This document shows positions 44,390 to 52,177 of a DNA stretch of 64,000 bases, piece after piece. Position numbers and translations under genes: made by a program. The notes under the pieces are model-generated. The model had not been told where the DNA came from. It was given only the letters and a program-made list of their open reading frames with translations, and did not search any database. How positions within the stretch are numbered: the stretch's first letter is position 1; the number at the start of each line of letters is the position of its first letter. This DNA comes from JAGVSZ01 sp019137045 (GTDB lineage: Bacteria; Pseudomonadota; Gammaproteobacteria; Burkholderiales; SG8-39), in NCBI GenBank assembly GCA_046347635.1, contig JAXMFT010000009.1, positions 124,001 through 188,000 on the forward strand, given 5' to 3'.

Positions 44390-46504
44390 CGAGGTGCCAG
44401 CGGACCGGGCCCGTCTTGAGCGCGCGCAGCGCCTCCACCCACGCGCGCAGGAACGCGTGCAGCGCCGGCCGCGCGGGCGACTGCACCAGCACCTGCGCGC
44501 GCGCCTTGCCGGCGAGCTTGGCGAGGGTCATCGGCACCGGATCGTACACGGTCACGCCGTCGTGCCCGGGCGGGGCCTGCGCCGCCGCGCGGGCGAGGTG
44601 CGCGAGCGCGTCGCGCATCTCGTCGGCCTCTGCGCGCAGCACCGCCTCGTGGACCGCGGGCGGGAAGCCCGCGGCGCGGCGCTCCGCGAGCTGCGCCGCC
44701 GCGAAGCCGGCGAAGTCGTGGCGCGCGAGGGCCTGGTAGAGCGGATGCTGGGGATAGCGCGTCTGCACCAGCACTTCCCCCGGCAGGTCGGCGCGCCCGG
44801 CCCGGCCGGCGACCTGGTAGAGCTGCGCGAACAGCCGCTCGGGCGCGCGGTAGTCCGCCGCCACCAGCGCCGCGTCCGCCCCGATCACCCCGACCAGGGT
44901 CACGCGCGGGAAATCGTGGCCCTTGGCGAGGATCTGCGTGCCGAGGAGGATGTCCGCTTCGCCGGCCGCGATCGCGCGCTGCATCGCCTCCCAGCGCCCC
45001 TTCGCGCGCGTGGAGTCGCTGTCGATGCGCAGCAGCCGCGCCTGCGGGAAGCGCGCCTCGAGCGCCTCCGCGAGGCGCTGCGTGCCGCGGCCGAACGGCA
45101 CCAGGTCCACGTTGCCGCAGGTCGGGCAGTGCCGCGGGACGGGGGCGGCGTCGCCGCAGTGGTGGCAGCGCAGCCGGCGGTCCGCGGTGTGCAGCACGAG
45201 GTGCGCCGCGCACCGCGCGCAGCCCGCGGTCCAGCCGCACGCGCCGCACACACGAGCACCGGGCATAGCCGGCGGTGAGGAAGACGAGCGCCTGCTCGCC
45301 GCGGGCAGGCACGCGGCGATCGCCGCGGCGAGCGCCGGCGACACGCCCTCGGCGGGTGCCTCGGTGCGCGTGTCGACGAGCCGCACCGGGCGGGGCTGCC
45401 CGCGCGTGCGCGCCTTCCGGCAGGTCGAGCTGCCGGTAGCGGCCGGCGCGCGCGTGCGCGTACGACTCGAGCGACGGGGTTGCCGATCCCAGCACCACCG
45501 GCACCGCGGCGGCGTGCGCGCGGTAGACCGCGAGGTCGCGTGCGGAGTAGCGCACCCCTTCCTGCTGCTTGAAGGAGGCGTCGTGCTCCTCGTCGACCAC
45601 GACCAGGCCCAGGCGCGCGAACGGCGCGAACACCGCCAGCCGCGTGCCGAGCACGATGTGCGCCGCGCCCGACTGCGCGGCGAGCCACGTACGCTCGTTC
45701 TCCGCCGCGGCGCTGGTGAGGGTCGCGACGCGCGCGCCAGGAACCGGCGCGCGAACAGCGCCGAGCTGCGGGGTGGAGTTGATCTCCGGCACCAGCAGCG
45801 CCTGGCGACCACGCGCGAGCGCCGCCGCGATGCCGTGCAGGTACCTCGGTCTTGCCGCTTCCAGTACGACGCCGAGCAGCAGGAACGCGGCGTAGCGGTC
45901 CAGCGCGCCGGTGATCGCCGCCGACCGCCGCTTCCTGCGCCGCGGTCAACGGCTCTTCGAGCAGGAGGGCGGGTGCGGCCTCCGCAACGCGCACGGCGCA
46001 GCCCCAGCCCGCCTTCAGCAGGGCGCGCAGCGCGGCGCCGCCATCCAGCGCGCCGGCGGGGACCGGCCCGGCCGCGAGGCGCTCGAGGAGCGCGCGCCGC
46101 TTGCGGCTGCGCGCCGGGAGGGTCGCCATCGCGGCGCGACCGGCCGCCGTGAGCGCAAACGCCGCCGGCGGCAGCTGCAGCGGGCGCGGGCGCCGCAGGC
46201 GCGGCGGCAGCGCCGCGTGGATCACCTCGCCGAGTGGCCGGTGGTAGTAGTCGGCGGCGAAGCGCGCGAGCGCCAGCCAGTCGGGCGCGAGCGGCGGCGC
46301 GTCGCGCAGGACCGCGCCCGCGTCGCGCAGCTTGCCGGCGGGCACGGCGGTCGTGTCGGCGGTCTCGACGACCACGCCGACGACCGCGCGCGCGCCGAAC
46401 GGCACGATCACCCGGCGGCCGACGTCGAGCGCCGAGGCACCGTCGCACGCGTAATCGAAGAGGCGCGGCAGCGGAACGTCGAGCGCGACGCGCAGGATGG
46501 TCAT
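44367..46504 (-). CDS. priA: Primosomal protein N' (PriA helicase), multiple frame breaks
   Basis: About 712 residues once repaired, the normal size. N-terminal DNA-binding part: LDVPLPRLFDYAC, FGARAVVGVVVE, YYHRPLGEVIHAALPP. Helicase part: TGSGKTEV (Walker A), VVDEEHDASFKQQEG (DEEH box), GSATPSLES; the zinc-binding cysteines (CGWTAGCARC, CHHCG, CPTCGN) and DILLGTQILAKGHDFPRVTLVGV, QVAGRAGRADLPGEVLVQT follow. These pieces lie in three frames, with shifts around 45800-45960 and 45250-45440. PriA restarts stalled forks. A working gene is likely and the breaks are probably sequencing indels. Confidence 0.88.
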
Positions 46505-46841
46505 GACTCGGGCGAGTGCCTCCGCTCCACGCGTTGCGCGGAGCTAATCGGGATTCGAGAAATGCGACGCTAACTGCCTGTACGGGAAATCGGTTTGACG
46601 TTTTTTCACAGTTTCTGTGGATAACGCTGTGAATAAGGCCGCTGCGCTTTCGTAACGTGCCAGACGCAAAGGGAAAATGCGCTGCGCCCAAAATCGCGCC
46701 GGACAGAAAAGATATTTCGTTTCAGTCGCTTGGAAGACTCCTCCCTAGGGAGCCGCCGGGAGCGCCAGTATCCATGCGGGGGGCACGGAAGTGTGCATAA
46801 GTCAAGTCGCCCGTTGGTGTGCGGCGTCGAGACGCGCCGCG
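46505..46841. other. 337-base gap between priA and hemE, no gene seen
   Basis: The gap is distinctly richer in A+T than its surroundings between about 46580 and 46740. It holds two DnaA-box-like 9-mers (separate entry) and, on the plus strand, TTGACG at 46595-46600 with a weak -10-like GGATAA 18 bases on, which could promote a short untranslated RNA. On the minus strand it must carry the priA promoter. The short open frames are not protein-like. A G+C-rich hairpin without a T-run lies near 46823-46840. Confidence 0.6.
46607..46636 (+). promoter_or_regulatory. Paired DnaA-box-like sites beside a short hairpin
   Basis: TGTGGATAA at 46616-46624 is an exact match to the DnaA box consensus (TTATCCACA on the other strand), and TGTGAATAA at 46628-46636 is a one-base variant in the same orientation, 12 bases on. 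CACAG-TTT-CTGTG (46607-46619) forms a small inverted repeat overlapping the first box, next to a run of six T. DnaA binding is inferred. Two boxes are too few to call an origin. Confidence 0.5.
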
Positions 46842-47918
46842 CTACGCGCCCGGATCCCGGTGATAGCGGGGGCTCGCCGCCCGCACCGTCTCCACCAGCG
46901 CGGCGACGTGCTCCGGTGGCGTCTGGGGCACGATGCCGTGCCCGAGGTTGAACACGTGGCCCGGTCCGCTGCCATAGTCGGCGAGCACCCGCTCGGCCTC
47001 GCGGTGAACGACGTCGGGCGCGGCGAGCAGGACGAGCGGGTCGAGGTTCCCCTGCAGCGCGACGCGGTCGCCGACCCGGCGTCGCGCCGCGGCGAGGCTC
47101 ACGGTCCAGTCGAGCCCGACCGCGTCGCAGCCGCTCGCCGCGATCGCCTCCAGCCACGGGCCGCCGCCCTTGGTGAACACGATGCTCGGCACGCGCGTCC
47201 CGTCGGGTGCGGGCGCGAGCGACGCGAGGACGCGCCGCACGTAGGCGAGCGAGAACTCGAGATACGCGTCGTGCGCGAGCGTCCCGCCCCAGGTGTCGAA
47301 CAGCATCACCGCCTGCGCGCCGGCCGCGACCTGGGCGTTCAGGTAGTCGGCGACCGCCCTGGCGTTGACCGCGAGCAGCCGGTGCGCGAGATCGGGGCGC
47401 GCGTAGAGCAGGCGCTTCACGGTGCGGAAGTCGGCGCTGCCGCCGCCCTCGACCATGTAGCAGGCGAGCGTGAAGGGGCTGCCCGCGAAGCCGATCAGCG
47501 GCACGCGCCCGGCGAGCGCGCGCCGGATCTCGCGCACCGCGTCCATCACGTACGCGAGCTCGACGTTCGGGTCCGGCGCGGCGAGCCGCGCGATCGACGC
47601 CTCGTCGGCGGTGGTGCGCTCGAAGCGCGGCCCTTCGCCCTCGGCGAAGCGCAGCCCGAGTCCCATCGCGTCCGGGACCGTCAGGATGTCGGAGAAGAGG
47701 ATGGCCGCGTCGAGCCGGTAGCGCGCGAGCGGCTGCAGGGTGACCTCGGTCGCCGCGGCCGGGCTCTTGCAGAGCGCGAGGAAGCTGCCCGCGCGCGCGC
47801 GGGTCGCGTTGTACTCGGGCAGGTAGCGCCCGGCCTGGCGCATGAGCCAGATCGGCGTGTACGGCGTCGGCTCGCGCCGCAGCGCACGCAGGAAGACGTC
47901 GTTCTGCAGGCGGGCCAC
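46842..47918 (-). CDS. hemE: Uroporphyrinogen decarboxylase
   Basis: 358 residues, full length. It removes four carboxyls from uroporphyrinogen III to make coproporphyrinogen III in heme synthesis. The signature PIWLMRQAGRYLPEYNATRA is near residue 22, with the catalytic aspartate region ILFSDILTVPDAMG and a GFAGSPFTLACYMVEG loop. It lies upstream of the gap before priA (same strand), the usual hemE-priA neighbourhood of Betaproteobacteria. Uroporphyrinogen III is also the branch point to B12. Confidence 0.96.
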   Translation of the reverse strand: MARLQNDVFLRALRREPTPYTPIWLMRQAGRYLPEYNATRARAGSFLALCKSPAAATEVTLQPLARYRLDAAILFSDILTVPDAMGLGLRFAEGEGPRFERTTADEASIARLAAPDPNVELAYVMDAVREIRRALAGRVPLIGFAGSPFTLACYMVEGGGSADFRTVKRLLYARPDLAHRLLAVNARAVADYLNAQVAAGAQAVMLFDTWGGTLAHDAYLEFSLAYVRRVLASLAPAPDGTRVPSIVFTKGGGPWLEAIAASGCDAVGLDWTVSLAAARRRVGDRVALQGNLDPLVLLAAPDVVHREAERVLADYGSGPGHVFNLGHGIVPQTPPEHVAALVETVRAASPRYHRDPGA

Positions 47919-47922
47919 GCGC

Positions 47923-48393
47923 TCAGAGCCTCTCCCGCATGAGCCGCGCGGTGACGAAGCGCCACTCGGCCGCGGTGACGGGCGTGATCGAGAGCCGGCT
48001 CCCGCGCTGGAGCACGCCCATCTGCGCGAGCGCCGGGTGCGCGCGCAGCTCGGCGAGCGGCACGAACCGGGTCTGCCGCACGAGCCGCACGTCGACGCTC
48101 ACCCAGCGCGGCGCGGCGCGCGTCGCCTTCGGGTCGTAGTACGCGCCCGCGCGGTCGAACTGCGAATCGTCCGGATACGCCGCGGCCACGATATCCACCA
48201 CCCCCGCGATGCCCGGCGCGGGGCAGCTCGAATGGTAGAAGAACGCCCGGTCGCCCACCCGCATCGCGTCGCGCATGTAGTTGCGCGCCTGGTAGTTGCG
48301 CACGCCGGTCCAGGCGGTCGTCCGGCCCGGCGCGGCGGCGAGGTCGCCGACCGAAAACTCGTCAGGCTCGGATTTCATCAGCCAGTGGCGCAT
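47923..48393 (-). CDS. EVE domain-containing protein
   Basis: 156 residues, a single EVE domain. It begins HWLMKSEPDEFSVGDL and has TAWTGVRNYQARNYMRDAMRVGDRAFFYHSS and PGIAGVVDIVAAAYPDD, which form the aromatic pocket that reads modified bases in PUA-like folds. A role in recognising modified DNA or RNA is likely but the ligand is unknown. It overlaps nothing and lies 4 bases before hemE, so the two may be co-transcribed downstream of the 6S RNA terminator. Confidence 0.92.
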   Translation of the reverse strand: MRHWLMKSEPDEFSVGDLAAAPGRTTAWTGVRNYQARNYMRDAMRVGDRAFFYHSSCPAPGIAGVVDIVAAAYPDDSQFDRAGAYYDPKATRAAPRWVSVDVRLVRQTRFVPLAELRAHPALAQMGVLQRGSRLSITPVTAAEWRFVTARLMRERL

Positions 48394-48404
48394 CGGGCTC
48401 GCGC

Positions 48405-48438
48405 AGAAAAGAAGACGCGGGCCGCAGCCCGCGTCTTC
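48405..48438 (-). terminator. Rho-independent terminator after 6S RNA
   Basis: GAAGACGCGGGC at 48411-48422 pairs perfectly with GCCCGCGTCTTC at 48427-48438 across a 4-base loop. On the minus strand the 12-bp stem is followed directly by TTTTCT (48405-48410). It ends just before the EVE gene and should terminate the 6S RNA transcript. Confidence 0.85.
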
Positions 48439-48447
48439 GTCGTAGGC

Positions 48448-48655
48448 GCCCCCCGCAGATGCCGTTCGGCCGCTCGACTTGAACCGTTTCGGTTCAAGGT
48501 GGTCGCGTTCCGGTCGCCTTCAGGTACGTCCGACGAGGGGACGCGCACAACGGCGACACATGGGTCCGCGTCCGGGAGTACGCATTGGTTCAAGCGATCG
48601 CTTGGCCGTCACGCACACCGCAGGGGACATTGACCGGTACCGGGATCTCCCGGAC
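48448..48655 (-). ncRNA. ssrS: 6S RNA
   Basis: Immediately downstream of zapA, the conserved place of ssrS. Read on the minus strand it shows GTCCCCTGCGGTG near the 5' side, a CAAGCGATCGCTTG hairpin (48591-48604), then near the 3' side CCTTGAACC...GGTTCAAG (9-bp stem, 48478-48498) followed by CGGCATCTGCGGGG, which pairs with GGGAGATCCCGG at the 5' end to close the rod. These match the E. coli 6S landmarks (GUCCCC, CCUUGAACC..GGUUCAAGG, GGCAUCUCGG). 6S RNA binds sigma-70 RNA polymerase in stationary phase. The ends are estimates (about 10 bases either way). Confidence 0.9.
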
Positions 48656-48697
48656 GGCGCGCGCCCATTTTCGCAATCGCGCGCCGGAAACGGGCTG

Positions 48698-49036
48698 CTA
48701 CAGCAGCTTCTCCTGCGGCGCGAGCGCCTGCTCGAGCGCGGCCTGCATCGAGGCCATTCTACGCTTGAGCTCGGTCATGTCAAAACCGTTCGCGCCCGGC
48801 TGCGGCGCGTTCGCGCGCGCGCGCTCCTCCAGCAGCTCGTGCGCGATGTTGAGCGCGGCCATCACCGCGATGCGCTCGGCGTTGCCGACGCGCCCGCCCG
48901 ACTTGATCTCGCCCATCTTGCGGTCGAGATAGGCCACCGCCTCGAGCAGCGACTCGCGCTCCTCCTCCTGGCAGCTCACCTTGTACGTGCGGCCCATGAT
49001 CGCGATGTCGAGGGCCTTCGCCGTGCTCGCGCTCAT
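48698..49036 (-). CDS. zapA: Cell division protein ZapA
   Basis: 112 residues. The N-terminal domain binds FtsZ (LDIAIMGRTYKVSCQEEERESLLEAVAYLDRKM), and the C-terminal half is a coiled coil (NIAHELLEERARAN, TELKRRMASMQAALEQAL). It stabilises and bundles FtsZ filaments at midcell. The start overlaps the stop of the zapB-like gene (ATGA), and 6S RNA follows. This order is standard in Beta- and Gammaproteobacteria. Confidence 0.95.
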   Translation of the reverse strand: MSASTAKALDIAIMGRTYKVSCQEEERESLLEAVAYLDRKMGEIKSGGRVGNAERIAVMAALNIAHELLEERARANAPQPGANGFDMTELKRRMASMQAALEQALAPQEKLL

Positions 49037-49224
49037 TCGGGAATCTGCCTCAGTAGTCCCTCGAGGCGCTCTCTGGCGCCGTTGACTTTGTCGGTGAGCC
49101 GCCTGTTGTCGCTCTCGAGCCGGGCGAGCCGCTGGCGCAGATCCGTGTTCTCGGCCCGCAGCCGCTGGCAGAGCTCCACCGCCTGCCGGATGCGCTCCTC
49201 GAGCGCCGAGAGTTCTGCCTCCAT
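49033..49224 (-). CDS. ZapB-like coiled-coil cell-division protein (TIGR02449 type)
   Basis: 63 residues from the ATG at 49224; a GTG or ATG further up (49260) is possible but adds an unlikely leader. The protein is almost entirely coiled coil: EAELSALEERIRQAVELCQRLRAEN, then LRQRLARLESDNRRLTDKVNGARERLEGLLRQIPE with heptad leucines. It is paired with ZapA, as usual, and presumably links ZapA to the septal ring. Confidence 0.85.
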   Translation of the reverse strand: MEAELSALEERIRQAVELCQRLRAENTDLRQRLARLESDNRRLTDKVNGARERLEGLLRQIPE

Positions 49225-49473
49225 CGGCGCACTATAGTTGTGAAAATTGAGTCCAGTCAAGGAGTAAGGCGGCGTTCTAAATGTATTTTCGTGATGCCCG
49301 ACACACCCGGTCCCGCGCCGACCGGAGGGCGCGACGATAACCGATTTCGCCGCCGGGAACCGCAGCGCGCCGTGCGGCGCGCCGCCGCCCGGCCTGTCGG
49401 GGCGACGTCACCCGCCCGAGGCGACGCACATCAAAAACCGGCGGCGCGCGCAGACAGTAGAATCGGCTCGCTC

Positions 49474-49702
49474 GTTCGTGGTGCCCGCTCGCGCAGTCCG
49501 CGCCGGCGGGTGAAACGGGAAACAGGTGCGGTCGCCCCGCTGGACGCAAGGACGGCCAATGCCTGTGCTGCCCCCGCAACGGTAAGCAAGCCTTAGCTCG
49601 CGTCACCCCGCCACTGTGGCCGCCGGCCATGGGAAGGCGACGCGAAGGAGCGCGCCCTGCGCGCCCCGGCTTGCGAGCCCGGAGACCGGCCGCGAACGAT
49701 CC
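49474..49702 (+). promoter_or_regulatory. Cobalamin (adenosylcobalamin) riboswitch upstream of btuB
   Basis: Core elements in order: GGTGC near 49480, GGGTGAAACGGGAA and CAGGTGCGG, then the B12-box region GCTGCCCCCGCAACGGTAAGC at 49571-49591 as the junction loop, GCCACTG, GGGAAGGCG, and the closing GCGAGCCCGGAGACCGGCC near 49673-49691. It precedes the btuB ATG by about 105 bases. Bound cobalamin should shut off btuB-cobU expression, either by hiding the ribosome site or ending transcription. A -10-like TAGAAT lies at 49458-49463; no good -35 was seen. The gap 49225-49473 to the zapB-like gene shows nothing else clear. Confidence 0.93.
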
Positions 49703-49808
49703 GTCCGGCACGCCACGGGCGGCGGCGATCGCATCGCCCCGTCGTGCGCGCCGGGTTTGCCAACGCGAGGCCGGCCTGCGGGGACGCAAGCCGGCGGGGG
49801 ATCGATCC

Positions 49809-51653
49809 ATGCCTGCACGCCTGTCGCGCGCCTTTGCGGCGCTCTGCGCTCTCACGTTCGTCCTGCCCGTCCACGCCGCCGACGACCCGGCGGACGAAAT
49901 CGTCGTCACCGCGACCCGCACGCCGACGCGCGCGAGCGCCGTGGTGAGCGACATCAGCGTCATCACGCGCGCGGAGATCGACCAGGCCGGGGCATCCAGC
50001 CTGGCGGAGATCCTGCAGGCGCAGCCCGGCCTGGAGATCACGCAGAACGGCGGCCTGGGCACGGCCCAGAGCGTGTTCCTGCGCGGCACCGGCCCGACGC
50101 AATCGCTCGTGCTGGTGGACGGGCTGCGCGTCGGGTCGGCGACCACCGGCACGACCGCGTTCCAGACGCTCACCCCGAGCCAGATCCAGCGCATCGAGAT
50201 CGTGCGCGGCCCGATGAGCAGCCTGTACGGCGCCGACGCGCTGGGCGGCGTGATCCAGATCTTCACCCGCGCCGAGCCCGGGCCGGTGCGGCCGCGCGCG
50301 TCGGCGGGCTACGGCACCTACAACACCCAGCAGTACACCGCGGGGATCGGCGGGGGCGAGGGCAGCACCACCTTCGACCTGGGCGGCGGCTACCTCTCGA
50401 GCTCGAGCTTCAGCGCGGTGCAGGACCAGACGAGCCCGTTCTACCAGCCCGACAAGGACGGCTACCGCAACACCGCCGCGACGGCGCGGATCGCGCACCG
50501 CCTCGCGCCCGAGCACGAGCTCGGCGCGACGGCGTTCTGGTCGGACGGACGCACCCACTTCGACGGCTTCTTCAGCACCTTCGACGACTACACCGACCAG
50601 ACCCTGTCGGCCTTCGGCGCCTACAGCCGCAACCGCTTCCTGCCCGAGTGGCAAAGCCAGGTGCGCGTCGGCCGCGGCACCGACGACTCGACCACCGTGT
50701 CCGGCCCGACGCGCAGCGTCTTCAAGACGGTCCAGGACCAGGTGGGGTGGCAGAACGACATCACGACGCCGGTGGGCACCGTGCTGCTCGCCGCGGAGTA
50801 CCTCGATCAGAAGGTGAGCGGATCGACCGACTTCACGGTCGACAGCCGCACGGTCTGGTCGGCGCTCGGCGGCTACACCGGCCGGTTCGGGCCGCACACG
50901 CTGCAGGCGAACCTGCGCCTCGACGACAACTCGCAGTTCGGGGCCGAGACCACCGGGTCGATCGGGTACGCCTACGCCTTCGCGCCCGGGTGGCGCGCAT
51001 CGGCCGCCTACGGCACCGCGTTCCGGGCGCCCACCTTCAACGAGCTGTACTTCCCGCCCGCGTTCGGCTGCCCGGCGTACGGCAACCCGAACCTCGAGCC
51101 CGAGTCGGGGCGGAACCTCGAGGCCGGGGTGCGGTACGAACGCGGCGGGCAGAAGGCGGGCATCATCGGCTACCGCAACCGCGTGAGCGACCTGATCGTC
51201 GCGGCCGCCATTCCCGGCAACCCGTTCTGCGTGCGCGCGGAGAACGTGCAGGAGGCGGAGATCACCGGCGTCACGCTGACCTACGAGCTCTTCCTCGGCG
51301 GCTGGACGGCGCGCGCGAGCGCCGACTTCCAGAATCCCAAGAACGAGACGCTCGACCGGCAGCTGCCGTTCCGCGCCAGGGAGCACGGCGCGGCGAGCGT
51401 CGCCTACGGGGTCGGCCCGTGGCAGGCGGGGGTCGAGGTGGTCGCGTCCGGACCGCGCTACAACAACGTCGCGAACACCCAGCTCCTCGGCGGCTACGCG
51501 GTGGTGAACCTCTTCGGCGAGTACCGCTTCCGCGACGGCTGGTCGCTCTTCGCGCGCATCAACAACCTCCTCGACAAGGACTACGAGCTCATCCGCGGGT
51601 TCGCGACGCCGGGCTTCAACGTGTTCGCCGGGGTACGCTACGCGGTGCGATGA
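49809..51653 (+). CDS. btuB: TonB-dependent vitamin B12 receptor BtuB
   Basis: 614 residues from the ATG at 49809; the open frame upstream is the riboswitch leader. A signal peptide ends at VHAAD, then the TonB box EIVVTATRTPTRAS, plug domain (LAEILQAQPGLEI, RGTGPTQSLVLVDGLRVG, RIEIVRGPMSSLYGADALGGVI), and a 22-strand beta barrel ending in ...NVFAGVRYAVR with the terminal aromatic-containing strand. It imports cobalamin or cobinamides across the outer membrane with TonB energy. It is the first gene behind the cobalamin riboswitch and overlaps cobU by four bases. Confidence 0.95.
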   Translation: MPARLSRAFAALCALTFVLPVHAADDPADEIVVTATRTPTRASAVVSDISVITRAEIDQAGASSLAEILQAQPGLEITQNGGLGTAQSVFLRGTGPTQSLVLVDGLRVGSATTGTTAFQTLTPSQIQRIEIVRGPMSSLYGADALGGVIQIFTRAEPGPVRPRASAGYGTYNTQQYTAGIGGGEGSTTFDLGGGYLSSSSFSAVQDQTSPFYQPDKDGYRNTAATARIAHRLAPEHELGATAFWSDGRTHFDGFFSTFDDYTDQTLSAFGAYSRNRFLPEWQSQVRVGRGTDDSTTVSGPTRSVFKTVQDQVGWQNDITTPVGTVLLAAEYLDQKVSGSTDFTVDSRTVWSALGGYTGRFGPHTLQANLRLDDNSQFGAETTGSIGYAYAFAPGWRASAAYGTAFRAPTFNELYFPPAFGCPAYGNPNLEPESGRNLEAGVRYERGGQKAGIIGYRNRVSDLIVAAAIPGNPFCVRAENVQEAEITGVTLTYELFLGGWTARASADFQNPKNETLDRQLPFRAREHGAASVAYGVGPWQAGVEVVASGPRYNNVANTQLLGGYAVVNLFGEYRFRDGWSLFARINNLLDKDYELIRGFATPGFNVFAGVRYAVR

Positions 51654-52177
51654 CGGACGCCTCGCGCGAACTGATCCTCGGGGGCGCGCGGTCGGGCAAG
51701 AGCGCCCTGGCCGTGCGCCTCGCGCAGGCCTCCGGCGCCGCGGTGCGCCTGGTCGTCACCGCGACCGCGGACGATGCCGAGATGGCCGAACGCATCGCGC
51801 GCCATCGCGCGGCGCGTCCCGCTACGTGGCGGGTCGTGGAGGCGCCAACCGCGCTCGCGGCGGCGCTGCGCGCGGAGTGCGCGGCCGACCGGATCGTCGT
51901 CGTCGACTGCCTCACGCTCTGGCTCGCGAACCTCGTGCTCGCGCCGGAGCTGCTCGAGCGCGAGCGCGCAGCGCTGCTCGAGGCGCTGCCGGCGCTCCCG
52001 GGTCGCGTGCTGCTGGTCGCGAACGAGGTCGGGCAGGGCATCGTGCCGGAGAACGCGCTCGCGCGGCGCTTTCGCGACGAGCAGGGCGCGCTCAACCAGG
52101 CGGTGGCCGCCGCCTGTCAGCGCGTGGTCCTGGTCGCGGCCGGAATCCCGCTCGTGCTCAAGGGGCCGCCGCTCTGA
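51650..52177 (+). CDS. cobU: Bifunctional adenosylcobinamide kinase/guanylyltransferase CobU
   Basis: 175 residues. It phosphorylates adenosylcobinamide and then adds GMP. The P-loop GGARSGKS is at residues 10-17, the histidine that takes the GMP is in IARHRAARPATW, with VDCLTLWLANLV, NEVGQGIVPENALARRFRDEQG and GIPLVLK also typical. Coupled to btuB by an ATGA overlap, so under the same riboswitch. It converges with cobQ, whose end overlaps by 20 bases. Confidence 0.95.
   Translation: MTDASRELILGGARSGKSALAVRLAQASGAAVRLVVTATADDAEMAERIARHRAARPATWRVVEAPTALAAALRAECAADRIVVVDCLTLWLANLVLAPELLERERAALLEALPALPGRVLLVANEVGQGIVPENALARRFRDEQGALNQAVAAACQRVVLVAAGIPLVLKGPPL

Noticed and set aside
46505..46841. 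Chromosome origin next to hemE as in Caulobacter
   Set aside because: Only two DnaA boxes, no strong A+T unwinding region, and Betaproteobacteria normally have oriC near dnaA/rpmH. Kept only as a regulatory-site candidate.
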